Shown in pieces: positions 31,590 through 39,491 of a DNA stretch of 64,000 nt (position 1 is its first letter; the number at the start of each line of letters is the position of its first letter). Origin of the DNA: Nocardia sp. alder85J (GTDB taxonomy: Bacteria > Actinomycetota > Actinomycetes > Mycobacteriales > Mycobacteriaceae); contig NZ_JAIUCZ020000001.1 in assembly GCF_020176955.2 (NCBI RefSeq), positions 558,001-622,000 on the forward strand, given 5' to 3'. Under the pieces are notes generated by a model that had not been told where the DNA came from, searched no databases, and saw nothing but the letters and a program-made list of their open reading frames with translations. The position numbers and the translations under genes were made by a program.

Positions 31590-31903
31590 GTCGGCCGATC
31601 CTTCCGGGAGAGATGCCGCCCGAGCGCGTCCAGATGCTGGTTCCACAGCCGCAGATACGGCTGCAACCAGCCGTCGAGCTGTTCGAACGGCCCCGGCGAC
31701 AGGCGATAGATCCGTTTCTGTGCCGCGACCTCGCAGGTGACGAAGCCCGCCTCGCGCAGGATCTTCAGGTGCTTCGAGACCGTCGGCTGCGGCAGCGCGA
31801 GCCGATCGACCAACTCGCCCACGGTGGCATCGCCACCGCGCAACTGATCGAGGATCCGCCGCCGCTGCGGTTCGGCGACGACGGTGAAGAGGTCGGCTGC
31901 CAC
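31586..31903 (-). CDS. ArsR-family transcriptional repressor
   Basis: A 105-residue winged-helix protein: LFTVVAEPQRRRILDQLRGGDATVGELVDRLALPQPTVSKHLKILREAGFV. No metal-binding ELCVC-type box is present, so it belongs to the non-metal ArsR group that accompanies SRPBCC proteins. It starts with GTG 31903 and is coupled to the SRPBCC gene by a 4-base overlap. A 20-base dyad just upstream suggests autorepression. Confidence 0.9.
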   Translation of the reverse strand: MAADLFTVVAEPQRRRILDQLRGGDATVGELVDRLALPQPTVSKHLKILREAGFVTCEVAAQKRIYRLSPGPFEQLDGWLQPYLRLWNQHLDALGRHLSRKDRPT

Positions 31904-31910
31904 GAGTCTA

Positions 31911-31930
31911 ATATACGTGTTCCAGTATAT
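31911..31930. promoter_or_regulatory. ArsR operator/promoter dyad
   Basis: Perfect arms ATATAC (31911-31916) and GTATAT (31925-31930), spacer of 8 bases, 8-27 bases upstream of the arsR GTG. The AT-rich dyad probably overlaps the -10 region of the operon. Confidence 0.6.
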
Positions 31931-31995
31931 ACGTTCAAGGGAATATTAGACGGTGTTCTGCTGTCACTGGGTCAGGGAACCACTGGAGGGCCGGA

Positions 31996-32805
31996 TCAGA
32001 CCCGGGCGTCGACGCTGTCGCCGCGGCTGCGGACCTGCCAGCGGCCGTCGGTGCGGGTGAGGCGGATCGGGTGGTCGAAGCAGTGGCTGATGTGGTCGCT
32101 GGTGAGGACCTCGTCGACCGGGCCGCGGGCGACGGTGCGGCCTTGGCGCAGCAGCATGGCGTGGGTGGTGCCCGGGGGCAGTTCCTCCAGGTGATGGGTG
32201 ACCAGGATCGAGGCCAGTTCCGGGTGGGCGGTCTGCAAGCGATCGATGCGGTCGATCAGCTGCTCCCGGCCGCCGACGTCCAGGCCGGTGGCCGGCTCGT
32301 CGAGCAGCAGCAGGCGCGGGCGCGGCATCAGGGCGCGGGCGATCAGCGCCCGGCCGCGTTCGCCCTGGGACATGGTGGGCCAGCGGGCGTCGCGGCGGTG
32401 CGCGAGACCGAGCAGGTCGATCAACCGGTCCGCCTCGGCGATGTCGGCGGCGGTCGGACTCCAGCGCTGCTTCAGATCGGGTGTGTTGGTGAGGCCGGTG
32501 AGCACCACCTCGTGGGCGGTGAGCGGATAAGGCGGATTATGCCTCGGATCGACATGGCCGATGGCCGTGCGCAATTCACGCATGTCGACCCGGCCGAGCC
32601 GGTGGCCGAGCACCTCGACCGCGCCCCGCGTCGGATGCTCGTAGGCGCCGACCATCTTCAGCAGCGTGGTCTTCCCCGCGCCGTTCGGACCGAGCAGCGC
32701 CCAGTGCTCACCCGGCCGGACCGTCAGCGCGATCTCGCTGAGGATCGGAGTGCCGTTGCGCACGAAATCGACGCCGTCGACCTGGAGGATGGGGGAGTCG
32801 GCCAT
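31996..32805 (-). CDS. Solitary ABC transporter ATPase (ModF-like)
   Basis: A 269-residue nucleotide-binding protein with Walker A GPNGAGKTTLL, Walker B RLLLLDEPATGLD and switch His in VTHHLEEL. The signature motif reads MSQGERGRALIARAL, that is SQGER in place of LSGGQ. Such stand-alone ATPases resemble ModF, and no permease is encoded nearby. ATG 32805 is chosen; GTG 32811 would add two residues. Its role may be regulatory or with a distant permease. Confidence 0.88.
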   Translation of the reverse strand: MADSPILQVDGVDFVRNGTPILSEIALTVRPGEHWALLGPNGAGKTTLLKMVGAYEHPTRGAVEVLGHRLGRVDMRELRTAIGHVDPRHNPPYPLTAHEVVLTGLTNTPDLKQRWSPTAADIAEADRLIDLLGLAHRRDARWPTMSQGERGRALIARALMPRPRLLLLDEPATGLDVGGREQLIDRIDRLQTAHPELASILVTHHLEELPPGTTHAMLLRQGRTVARGPVDEVLTSDHISHCFDHPIRLTRTDGRWQVRSRGDSVDARV

Positions 32806-32892
32806 GTCCACACGGTAGCAAACTCCTCAGACAAGCTGATGGGTGGCGTCGGTGCCGGCGGCCCTGTCGGTGGTGGCGGGTAGGCTGACCCG

Positions 32893-33573
32893 GTGACCAT
32901 CGAGGCGGTGTTGTTCGATTTCTCGGGGACGCTGTACCGGTTGGAGCCGGACGAGACCTGGACCGAGGACCTGGTATCCGACAGTGGTGAGCCGTTCCCG
33001 CCGCAGCAATCGGCGGAGCTGCTGCGGCACCTGACCCATCCCACGCAGACATTGCGGTTCGACGCCCGTGCGCAGTACGCCTGGGACCATCGCGATCTGG
33101 ACCCGGCGCTGCACGAGCAGGCGTACCGCGAGGTGCTGCGGCAGTCGGGGGTGACGGGGCCGCAGGCGGGCCGGTTGTACTCCCGGCTGGTCGACCCGCT
33201 GGCGTGGACACCCTATCCGGATACCGGTGCGGTGCTGAAACATCTGGATACCCAACGGATTCCGGCCGTGGTGGTGAGCAATATCGCCTTCGATCTGCGC
33301 CCCGCCCTCACCGCGCACGGCTGGGAGCGGTACATCGCCGCCTTCGCGCTGTCCTTCGAGATCGGTTCGATGAAGCCGGATCGCGGCATCTTCGACTGGA
33401 CCTTCGATCGGCTCGGGGTCGCCCCGGAATCGGTGCTGATGGTCGGCGACAGCCCCGAGAATGACGGTGTGGCAACCGAATTCGGCTGCAAGTTCGCCCT
33501 CGTCGACCCGTTGCCCACCGGTGAACGCCGGGATGCCCTCACGCAGGCGCTGCGCGCGCACGGAGTGGGCTGA
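32893..33573 (+). CDS. HAD-superfamily hydrolase with altered motif I
   Basis: A 226-residue HAD protein. Motif I is FDFSGTLY, keeping the nucleophile Asp but having Ser where the second Asp normally serves as acid/base. Motif II is the Ser in VVVSNIAF, motif III the Lys in SMKPDRG, and motif IV VGDSPENDG. The cap is of the helical C1 type (residues about 20-105). It could be a phosphatase of small metabolites. The Ser substitution may lower hydrolase activity. The gene is followed by a GC-rich hairpin. Confidence 0.85.
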   Translation: MTIEAVLFDFSGTLYRLEPDETWTEDLVSDSGEPFPPQQSAELLRHLTHPTQTLRFDARAQYAWDHRDLDPALHEQAYREVLRQSGVTGPQAGRLYSRLVDPLAWTPYPDTGAVLKHLDTQRIPAVVVSNIAFDLRPALTAHGWERYIAAFALSFEIGSMKPDRGIFDWTFDRLGVAPESVLMVGDSPENDGVATEFGCKFALVDPLPTGERRDALTQALRAHGVG

Positions 33574-33580
33574 GCGGGTC

Positions 33581-33606
33581 CGGGCGGGGGTGCCCCGGGC
33601 CGCCCG
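33581..33606 (+). terminator. Hairpin after HAD hydrolase gene
   Basis: Arms CGGGCGG (33581-33587) and CCGCCCG (33600-33606) with a GC-rich inner part, 7 bases after the stop codon. No T-run. Confidence 0.5.
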
Positions 33607-33703
33607 CGACGAGTACGGTGTGACAGGGGCAACATCCGGCGGTGACCATTCGCCTCGCCTTCACCGGAGTCTGTGGTCGCCCGGCGCCAGAGGGAGGTTC
33701 CCC

Positions 33704-34426
33704 ATGGATATCCGCACGGACGAAATCGCCGACGGCATCTATCGGATCTCGACCTTCGTCTCCGGGGTCGGGCCGACCGGCTTCACGTATAACCAGTTCC
33801 TGATCACCGGTGCGGAGCCGCTGCTGTTCCACTGCGGGATGCGCTGGTTGTTCTCCGCCGTGACGGAGCAGATCGCCCGGGTGCTGCCGGTCGAGCAGTT
33901 GCGGTGGATCACCTTCGGGCATGTCGAGGCCGACGAGTCCGGCGCGATGAACCTGTTCCTGGCGGCGGCTCCGCAGGCGCAGGTGGCGCACGGTGAACTC
34001 GGCTGTCGGGTGTCGCTGGACGATCTGGCCGACCGGCCGCCGCGGCGCCTCGCCGACGGCGAGGTCATCGACCTCGGCGGTCATCGGGTCCGGCACGTCG
34101 ACACACCGCACGCCCCACACAACTGGGAGTCGAGGGTGCTCTACGAGGAGACGACGGGCGTCCTGCTGTGCGGCGATTTCATGACCCAGGTCGGTCCCGG
34201 CCCGGCGCTGACCGACGCGGATGTCGTCGGGCCCGCGAGCTGCGCCGAGGACGTCTTCCACGCGACCTCCCTCGGGCCCGCGGTGCCGGCGGCACTGTAC
34301 GGGCTGGCCCAACTCGGGCCCACGACGCTGGCGATCATGCACGGCCCGAGCTATACCGGCGACTGTGCCGCGGCGCTGCGGGAACTCGCCGCCGACTACG
34401 AGCGCCGGGTGGGTCTGCTACGTTGA
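33704..34426 (+). CDS. Stand-alone metallo-beta-lactamase-fold protein with flavodiiron-type diiron site
   Basis: A 240-residue MBL-fold protein. Instead of the hydrolase motif HxHxDH it has HVEAD (His73, Glu75, Asp77), and the other ligands fall in the expected places: His96 (AHGELG), Asp158 (LLCGDF) and His213 (IMHGPS). This is the diiron ligand set of flavodiiron proteins that reduce O2 or NO. However, there is no flavodoxin domain, so electrons must come from a partner. GAGGGAGG precedes ATG 33704. The next gene, 52 bases on, encodes an FAD dehydrogenase, a possible but unproven partner. Confidence 0.85.
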   Translation: MDIRTDEIADGIYRISTFVSGVGPTGFTYNQFLITGAEPLLFHCGMRWLFSAVTEQIARVLPVEQLRWITFGHVEADESGAMNLFLAAAPQAQVAHGELGCRVSLDDLADRPPRRLADGEVIDLGGHRVRHVDTPHAPHNWESRVLYEETTGVLLCGDFMTQVGPGPALTDADVVGPASCAEDVFHATSLGPAVPAALYGLAQLGPTTLAIMHGPSYTGDCAAALRELAADYERRVGLLR

Positions 34427-34451
34427 CAAGCATTCGATACACGAATGTATC
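34423..34451 (+). promoter_or_regulatory. Promoter with -35 TTGACA and palindromic operator before FAD dehydrogenase
   Basis: A consensus -35 TTGACA lies at 34423-34428, overlapping the end of the MBL gene. A 16-base perfect dyad, GATACA-CGAA-TGTATC, lies at 34436-34451, and its right arm (34446-34451) sits 17 bases after the -35 where a -10 would fall. A repressor on the dyad would block the promoter. Confidence 0.5.
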
Positions 34452-34478
34452 CGTTCGTCCCCGTATGGAGGAGGATCC

Positions 34479-36146
34479 GTGGCTCCGTCGTTGCAGCCGG
34501 ATGTCGTCGTCGTCGGAGCCGGCCTGGCCGGTCTGGTCGCGACCTACGAGCTGAGCCGGGCCGGCCGCAAGGTGCTCGTGCTCGACCAGGAGAACCGCAA
34601 CAACCTCGGCGGTCAGGCGTTCTGGTCGCTGGGCGGGCTGTTCTTCGTGGACAGCCCGGAACAGCGACGGGTCGGCGTGAAGGACTCCTTCGAGCTGGCC
34701 TGGCAGGACTGGCAGGGTTCGGCCGGATTCGACCGGGACGAGGAGGACCACTGGGCCCGGCAGTGGGCGCGCGCCTACGTCGAGTTCGCGGCCACCGAGA
34801 AGCGGCAGTACCTGCACGATCTGGGCCTGCGGGTGACACCGCTGGTGGGCTGGGCCGAGCGCGGCGGCGGCGCGGCCGACGGGCACGGCAACTCGGTGCC
34901 GCGTTTCCACCTGACCTGGGGTACCGGGCCGGAGGTGGTGCGGGTGTTCCTGGAACCGGTGCTCGAGGCCGAGCGGCGGGGGCTGGTCGAGTTCGCCTTC
35001 CGGCATCGGGTCGACGAACTGATCGTCGAGGACGGCGTGGTGGCCGGGGTGCGCGGCGGCGTGCTGGAACCGACCGATCTGGCGCGCGGGCAGGCGTCGT
35101 CCCGAATGGTGGTGGGGGAGTTCGAATTCCGGGCACCGGCGACCATCGTGACCTCCGGCGGCATCGGTCACAACCACGATCTGATCCGCCGGAACTGGCC
35201 CACCGACCGACTGGGGCCGTGCCCGCAGACGCTGATCTCCGGCGTGCCCGCGCACGTCGACGGCCGGATGCTCGGCATCACGGAGGCCGCGGGTGGCCGC
35301 ATCGTGAACCGGGATCGCATGTGGCACTACACCGAAGGCATCCACAACTGGGATCCGATCTGGCCCGACCATGCCATCCGGATCATTCCGGGCCCGTCCT
35401 CGCTGTGGTTCGACGCCAACGGAAAGCGTTTGGCGGCACCGTGTTTCCCTGGTTTCGACACGAACCGGACGATGCGGGAGATCCTCGCGACCGGTCACGA
35501 CTACTCCTGGTTCATCCTGAACCAGTCGATCATCGAGAAGGAGTTCGCGCTGTCGGGCTCCGAGCAGAATCCGGACATCACCGGCAAGGACCTCAAGTTC
35601 ACCCTGCGCAGCCGGGTGGCGAAGGGCGCACCCGGTCCGGTGGAGGCGTTCAAGCAGCACGGCGTCGATTTCGTGGTCGCCGATTCGTTGCCGGAGCTCA
35701 TCGCGGGGATGAACAAGATCTCGCGCGGCCCGCAGCTGGAGCTCGCGGACATCGAGCGCCAGATCGTTGCCCGCGACCGGGAGGTCACCAACAAGTTCTC
35801 CAAGGACGCCCAGCTGATGGCGATCACCAACGCCCGCCGCTCCCTCGGCGAGAAGCTCCGGGTGGTCGCGCCGCACCGGATCCTGGACCCGGAGCACGGC
35901 CCGCTGATCGGGGTGCGGCTGAACATCCTCACGCGGAAGACGTTGGGCGGCTTGCAGACCGACCTGGACTCCCGGGTGATCCGCGCCGACGGCGAGCCCT
36001 TCCCGGGCCTGTACGCGGCGGGCGAGGTCGCCGGTTTCGGCGGCGGTGGCGTTCACGGGTACAACGCCCTGGAGGGCACCTTCCTCGGCGGCTGCATCTT
36101 CTCCGGCCGGGCGGCAGGGCGGGCTGCGGCGCGCACACCGAGGTAG
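34479..36146 (+). CDS. FAD-binding dehydrogenase (fumarate reductase / ketosteroid dehydrogenase-like)
   Basis: A 555-residue flavoprotein. The N-terminal FAD dinucleotide fold is VVVVGAGLAGLVATYELSRA followed by the ExD-type position in VLVLDQEN, then GGQAFWSLGGLFFVD. The C-terminal FAD site reads LYAAGEVAGFGGGGVHGYNALEG. It belongs to the FAD-binding-2 family (Rv0785-like in mycobacteria), whose members resemble 3-ketosteroid 1-dehydrogenases, but the natural substrate is not known. GTG 34479 has a strong GGAGGAGG ribosome binding site. It may have its own promoter between the two genes. Confidence 0.9.
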   Translation: MAPSLQPDVVVVGAGLAGLVATYELSRAGRKVLVLDQENRNNLGGQAFWSLGGLFFVDSPEQRRVGVKDSFELAWQDWQGSAGFDRDEEDHWARQWARAYVEFAATEKRQYLHDLGLRVTPLVGWAERGGGAADGHGNSVPRFHLTWGTGPEVVRVFLEPVLEAERRGLVEFAFRHRVDELIVEDGVVAGVRGGVLEPTDLARGQASSRMVVGEFEFRAPATIVTSGGIGHNHDLIRRNWPTDRLGPCPQTLISGVPAHVDGRMLGITEAAGGRIVNRDRMWHYTEGIHNWDPIWPDHAIRIIPGPSSLWFDANGKRLAAPCFPGFDTNRTMREILATGHDYSWFILNQSIIEKEFALSGSEQNPDITGKDLKFTLRSRVAKGAPGPVEAFKQHGVDFVVADSLPELIAGMNKISRGPQLELADIERQIVARDREVTNKFSKDAQLMAITNARRSLGEKLRVVAPHRILDPEHGPLIGVRLNILTRKTLGGLQTDLDSRVIRADGEPFPGLYAAGEVAGFGGGGVHGYNALEGTFLGGCIFSGRAAGRAAARTPR

Positions 36147-36532
36147 CGGATACCGGGCGATATCGGCGGCAGTCGCTGGGCGACACCGGTCATCGTCGCC
36201 GACGTCGATGCGTGCGCTGCCAGGGGTGCGGGTTGCCGACTGTCTAGACGCCGCGTGCCGGTGCAGGTGCTGTCGGCGCGGTTGCAGTCGCTGGCCGAGG
36301 GGTGCGGGTTGCCGACTGTCCAGACACCGCGTGCCGGTGCGCTACGCCGCCGACCGGTTCGCGCCGACCGGTGAGCGGCGTCGGTGAGCGGCGTCGGTCG
36401 TCTTGCCAGAGTGGTGCGGGCACGGGCGGTAGTCCGAGCAGCAGGCACGGGGTCCATCGATGTGCGAGTGCCGAGGTGACCGCTGCGGCGGAACTTGTCG
36501 GTGCCTCGTGAGAAGGTGCTGAGGTGCGTACC
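36147..36532. other. 386-base intergenic region with two 42-base direct repeats
   Basis: No gene was found. It contains two copies of a 42-base sequence (36223-36264 and 36299-36340, two mismatches) and a short tandem GAGCGGCGTCGGT pair near 36374-36399. It separates the FAD dehydrogenase from the YcaQ-type gene. Confidence 0.6.
36223..36340. repeat. 42-base direct repeat pair, 76-base period
   Basis: Copies 36223-36264 and 36299-36340 begin GGGGTGCGGGTTGCCGACTG and end CCGCGTGCCGGTGC. They differ only at two positions (TCTAGACG versus TCCAGACA). Near identity of long non-coding repeats suggests a recent duplication or a selected binding or structural element. Confidence 0.9.
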
Positions 36533-37741
36533 ATGACCGCCGCCGGAGCCCGGCGCACCGCACTCGCGGCGCAGGGTTTCGGCGCAGCCCACCCGTCGAC
36601 GGCGAATCGCCGTGCGCTGCAACGGGTTCTGGAGCGGACGCGGTTGTTGCAGCTGGATTCGGTGGCAGCGGTGGTGCGGGCGCACTATGCGCCGGTCTTC
36701 AGCCGCATCGGCGGATACGACCGTGACCTGCTCGACGAGCTGGCCTGGAGTCACAATGCCCGCCGGCCGCGGCGGCTGGTCGAGTACTGGGCGCACGAGG
36801 CCGCGCTGATGCCGGTCGAGGACTGGCCGCTGCTGCGCTGGCGCATGGATCGCTACCGGCACGGGCGGTGGGGTGGGGCGAAGCGGGTGCTGGAGCACAG
36901 TCCCCGGTTGCCGAAGGATGTGCTGGAGGTGATCCGTGAGTTCGGAGCCTGCACCGCCGGTGAGGTGGAGCGGCATCTGGAGCTGGAACGTCCACGGTCC
37001 AAGGATCATTGGGGCTGGAACTACAGCGACACCAAGGTGGTGTGCGAATTGCTGTTCGCCACCGGGGAGTTGTCGGTCGACAAGCGCGTCGGCTTCCAGC
37101 GGTACTACGACCTCACCGAGCGGGTGCTGCCGCCGGAGGTGCTCGCCCGCTCGGTCGACGAGCCGGATGCGGTGCGGGAGTTGGTCTCCCATGCGGCCGA
37201 TGCGCTCGGCATCGCGACCGAACCGGACCTGCGGGACTACTACCGATTGCAACGGACGCAGACCGAGCCCGCCCTCGCCGATCTGGTCGACGCGGGCGAA
37301 CTCGAGCCGGTGCAGGTGACGGGCTGGGATCGGCCCGCCTACCTGCGGACCGGCGCCCGCACCCCACGAGCGGTCACCGGCTCGGCCCTGCTGTGCCCGT
37401 TCGACCCGCTGATCTTCTGCCGCCCGCGCACCGAACGGCTCTTCGACTTCCACTACCGCATCGAGATCTACACGCCGGAACCCCAACGGGTGCACGGCTA
37501 TTACGTATTCCCGTTCCTGCTCGACGGGGAGCTGGTGGCCCGGGTCGATCTGCGGGCCGATCGCGGCACCGGCCGCCTGCTGGTCCCCGGCGCCTTCGCC
37601 GAACCCGGCCGCGACGAAGCACGCGTGGCGGCCGAGTTGGCCGCGGCGCTGCGCGCGATGGCGGACTGGCTGGAGCTGGACACCGTCGTGATCGGCGAGC
37701 GCGGCGATCTGGCCGCGGAACTCACCCGGGCCACCGGGTGA
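36533..37741 (+). CDS. YcaQ/AlkX-type winged-helix DNA glycosylase
   Basis: A 402-residue protein of the HTH_42 family, which includes DNA glycosylases (AlkZ, YcaQ/AlkX) that unhook bulky or crosslinked alkylated bases. The catalytic Q-hydrophobic-D/Q motif is visible as Q40-L41-D42 in RLLQLDSVAAVVRAHY, that is the QxD form of the YcaQ branch, not the QxQ of antibiotic-resistance AlkZ. Other family features are ARRPRRLVEYWAHEAALMP and the late DPLIFCRPRTERLFDFHYRIEIY. ATG 36533 is chosen with GAGG 8 bases upstream; GTG 36524 is an alternative. Confidence 0.87.
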   Translation: MTAAGARRTALAAQGFGAAHPSTANRRALQRVLERTRLLQLDSVAAVVRAHYAPVFSRIGGYDRDLLDELAWSHNARRPRRLVEYWAHEAALMPVEDWPLLRWRMDRYRHGRWGGAKRVLEHSPRLPKDVLEVIREFGACTAGEVERHLELERPRSKDHWGWNYSDTKVVCELLFATGELSVDKRVGFQRYYDLTERVLPPEVLARSVDEPDAVRELVSHAADALGIATEPDLRDYYRLQRTQTEPALADLVDAGELEPVQVTGWDRPAYLRTGARTPRAVTGSALLCPFDPLIFCRPRTERLFDFHYRIEIYTPEPQRVHGYYVFPFLLDGELVARVDLRADRGTGRLLVPGAFAEPGRDEARVAAELAAALRAMADWLELDTVVIGERGDLAAELTRATG

Positions 37742-37939
37742 GCGCGGGCTATCGGGCGGCTGCGACTGCCGGGTGGCCACAGCCGCTGGCCGGCCGCGGG
37801 CCATCGGGCCACGATGGCTGCCGCGTGACCACAGTCGCCGGGTGAGCGCGGGCCGCCGGGTGACTACGGCCGGCCGGTGAGCGTGGCCACCGGGTGACCG
37901 CGATCGGGTGACCGCAGTCGCCGGGGGAGCGTGTAGGGG
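37742..37939. repeat. Degenerate GC-rich repeats between convergent genes
   Basis: The 198-base gap contains many imperfect copies of a CCGGGTGA(G/C)CGCGGGC-like unit, for example GAGCGCGGGCTATCGGG (37741-37757) and GAGCGCGGGCCGCCGGG near 37844-37860, plus CCGGGTGAC variants. No gene was found. Convergent gene ends may use the structures for termination. Confidence 0.5.
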
Positions 37940-38779
37940 TTACCCGAATCGGTGATCGGCGGCGGCGCCGAACATCTCGTGGGCGAGTCCGAAGCCGAGG
38001 TCCTGGACGAGCCGCCGTTTCCACGGCCGCTGGGCGATGGCGTGGGTGAACCGCCGGGCGGTGCGGGGCTGGCGCATGATCGCCTCGGCGATCTCCCGGG
38101 CGCGCGGCAGCAATCCGTCCAATGGCAGCACCTCGTTCACCAGGCCGAGTTCCAGGGCGGTCCGGGCATCGATCGGGGTGGCGGTGTACAGGTAGTACGC
38201 GGCGCGTTTGGTGCCCAGGGCTTCCTGCAAGGTGAGTTGCAGGCCGTCACCGGGTGCGACGCCGGTGGGGAAGTGCGGGTCCAGGATGGTCGTGTGCTCG
38301 GCGGCCAGCGTGATGTCGCACAGCAACCCGAATTCGGTGTGTGCCGGGCTGGGTCCGTTGATCGCGGCGATGGTCGGGATGTCGATCCCGAAGACCATGT
38401 TCTCCAGCAGTTTGGTGGCGTCGTAATAGGTGTGCTCGTAGGAGAAGCTCGGCGGCGGGGCCACCGGCACGATGTCCTTCAGGTCCCGATCGGCGGGCTT
38501 CCTGCCGTCGGTGGCGATCCACTGATCGCCGGTGCCGGTCAGGATCAGCACCTCGTTGTCGGGATCGTTGCCGATCTCCTGCCACGCCTGCCCCCAGGCG
38601 TTGTGGGTCGCGAAGCCGAACTGCGCGGGCCCACCGTCGGTGTGCATGCGCAACTCCAGGATTCCGTCCTCGCGGGTCATCACGAAATAGTCGGCGTACT
38701 TCTTCGAGTACTCCTCGAAACGCGGCCTGGTGACGTAGCCACCGACGGCCGCGTGCCAGTCGTCAAGGTCCTTCGGCAT
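37940..38779 (-). CDS. Crotonase-family hydrolase resembling 6-oxocamphor hydrolase
   Basis: A 279-residue crotonase-fold protein. It resembles 6-oxocamphor hydrolase, a crotonase that cleaves carbon-carbon bonds of cyclic beta-diketones, more than enoyl-CoA hydratases: VLILTGTGDQWIATDG, then INGPSPAHTEFGLLCDITLAAEHTTILDPHFPTGVAPGDG, with His and Asp at the positions I recall as catalytic in the camphor enzyme (AHTE, CDI). The usual enoyl-CoA hydratase Glu pair is absent. A likely role is cleavage of a diketone in terpenoid or alicyclic catabolism. AGAGGAA precedes ATG 38779. It is divergent from a TetR gene that probably represses it. Confidence 0.8.
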   Translation of the reverse strand: MPKDLDDWHAAVGGYVTRPRFEEYSKKYADYFVMTREDGILELRMHTDGGPAQFGFATHNAWGQAWQEIGNDPDNEVLILTGTGDQWIATDGRKPADRDLKDIVPVAPPPSFSYEHTYYDATKLLENMVFGIDIPTIAAINGPSPAHTEFGLLCDITLAAEHTTILDPHFPTGVAPGDGLQLTLQEALGTKRAAYYLYTATPIDARTALELGLVNEVLPLDGLLPRAREIAEAIMRQPRTARRFTHAIAQRPWKRRLVQDLGFGLAHEMFGAAADHRFG

Positions 38780-38805
38780 AGGGTTCCTCTCGAGCGATAA
38801 TTATC

Positions 38806-38842
38806 CGGAGCGGTGCTCCGAACTATACGGAGCGCCGCTCCG
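38806..38842. promoter_or_regulatory. Twin TetR operators CGGAGC-N3-GCTCCG
   Basis: Two perfect 15-base dyads, CGGAGC-GGT-GCTCCG (38806-38820) and CGGAGC-GCC-GCTCCG (38828-38842), have centres 22 bases apart, about two helical turns. They fill the divergent promoter between the crotonase and tetR genes. This is the layout of a TetR repressor binding as a pair of dimers. Confidence 0.8.
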
Positions 38843-38858
38843 GAACGCAACGGGAAAG

Positions 38859-39458
38859 GTGTGTGCCGTCATCGACGCATCAACCGAATCGCGCCGCGCC
38901 CCGCGCCGGGCCGACGCCCTGGACAATCGCGCCCGCCTGCTGACCACCGCCCGGGAGGTGTTCGCCGAACACGGCGTCGAGGCCTCGCTGCGGGATGTCG
39001 CGCGCCGGGCCGGGGTCGGCATCGGCACGCTGTACCGGCACTTCCCGGACCGGCAGGCGCTGCTGGAGGCGCTGTTCGCCGACGCGCTGCACGATCTGAG
39101 CGAGACCGCCCGTCACCTGGTGGACGATCCGTCCCCCGGCGCCGCCCTGATCGCATGGCTGACCCAGCTCGCCTCCGGCTCGATGGTCTACCGCGGCCTG
39201 CCCACCTCGGTGCTCGCCGCGGTCCACGACGAGGGCTCGGCCCTGCACGCCGCCTGCCGGGAGATGACCGCCGGAATCGACACCCTGGTCCGCCGCGCCC
39301 GGCAATCCGGCGCACTGCGCGGCGACGTCACCACGGGCGACCTGCTCGCGCTCGCGGCAGGCGTCGCCGTGGCGGCGGAATACGTTCCGGGTCAACCGGA
39401 TCTGATCGAGCGGCTGGTGAGGTTGGCCGCGACCGGATTCCTGCTGCCCGATCGGTGA
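38859..39458 (+). CDS. TetR-family transcriptional repressor
   Basis: A 199-residue regulator. The DNA-binding domain is clear (NRARLLTTAREVFAEHGVEASLRDVARRAGVGIGTLYRHFPDRQALLEALF, residues about 22-72), and the C-terminal ligand domain follows. The start GTG 38859 lies just after AAAG. Twin dyads lie directly upstream, between it and the divergent crotonase gene, so it probably represses both. The inducer may be a substrate of the crotonase pathway. Confidence 0.9.
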   Translation: MCAVIDASTESRRAPRRADALDNRARLLTTAREVFAEHGVEASLRDVARRAGVGIGTLYRHFPDRQALLEALFADALHDLSETARHLVDDPSPGAALIAWLTQLASGSMVYRGLPTSVLAAVHDEGSALHAACREMTAGIDTLVRRARQSGALRGDVTTGDLLALAAGVAVAAEYVPGQPDLIERLVRLAATGFLLPDR

Positions 39459-39491
39459 GCGGCGTCTCGACGTCGCTCGAGCGCCCGGGTC

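Noticed and set aside
36053..37804. 583-codon minus-strand frame across the YcaQ-type gene and intergenic repeats
   Set aside because: It is antisense to a gene with clear family motifs and has shadow-frame composition.
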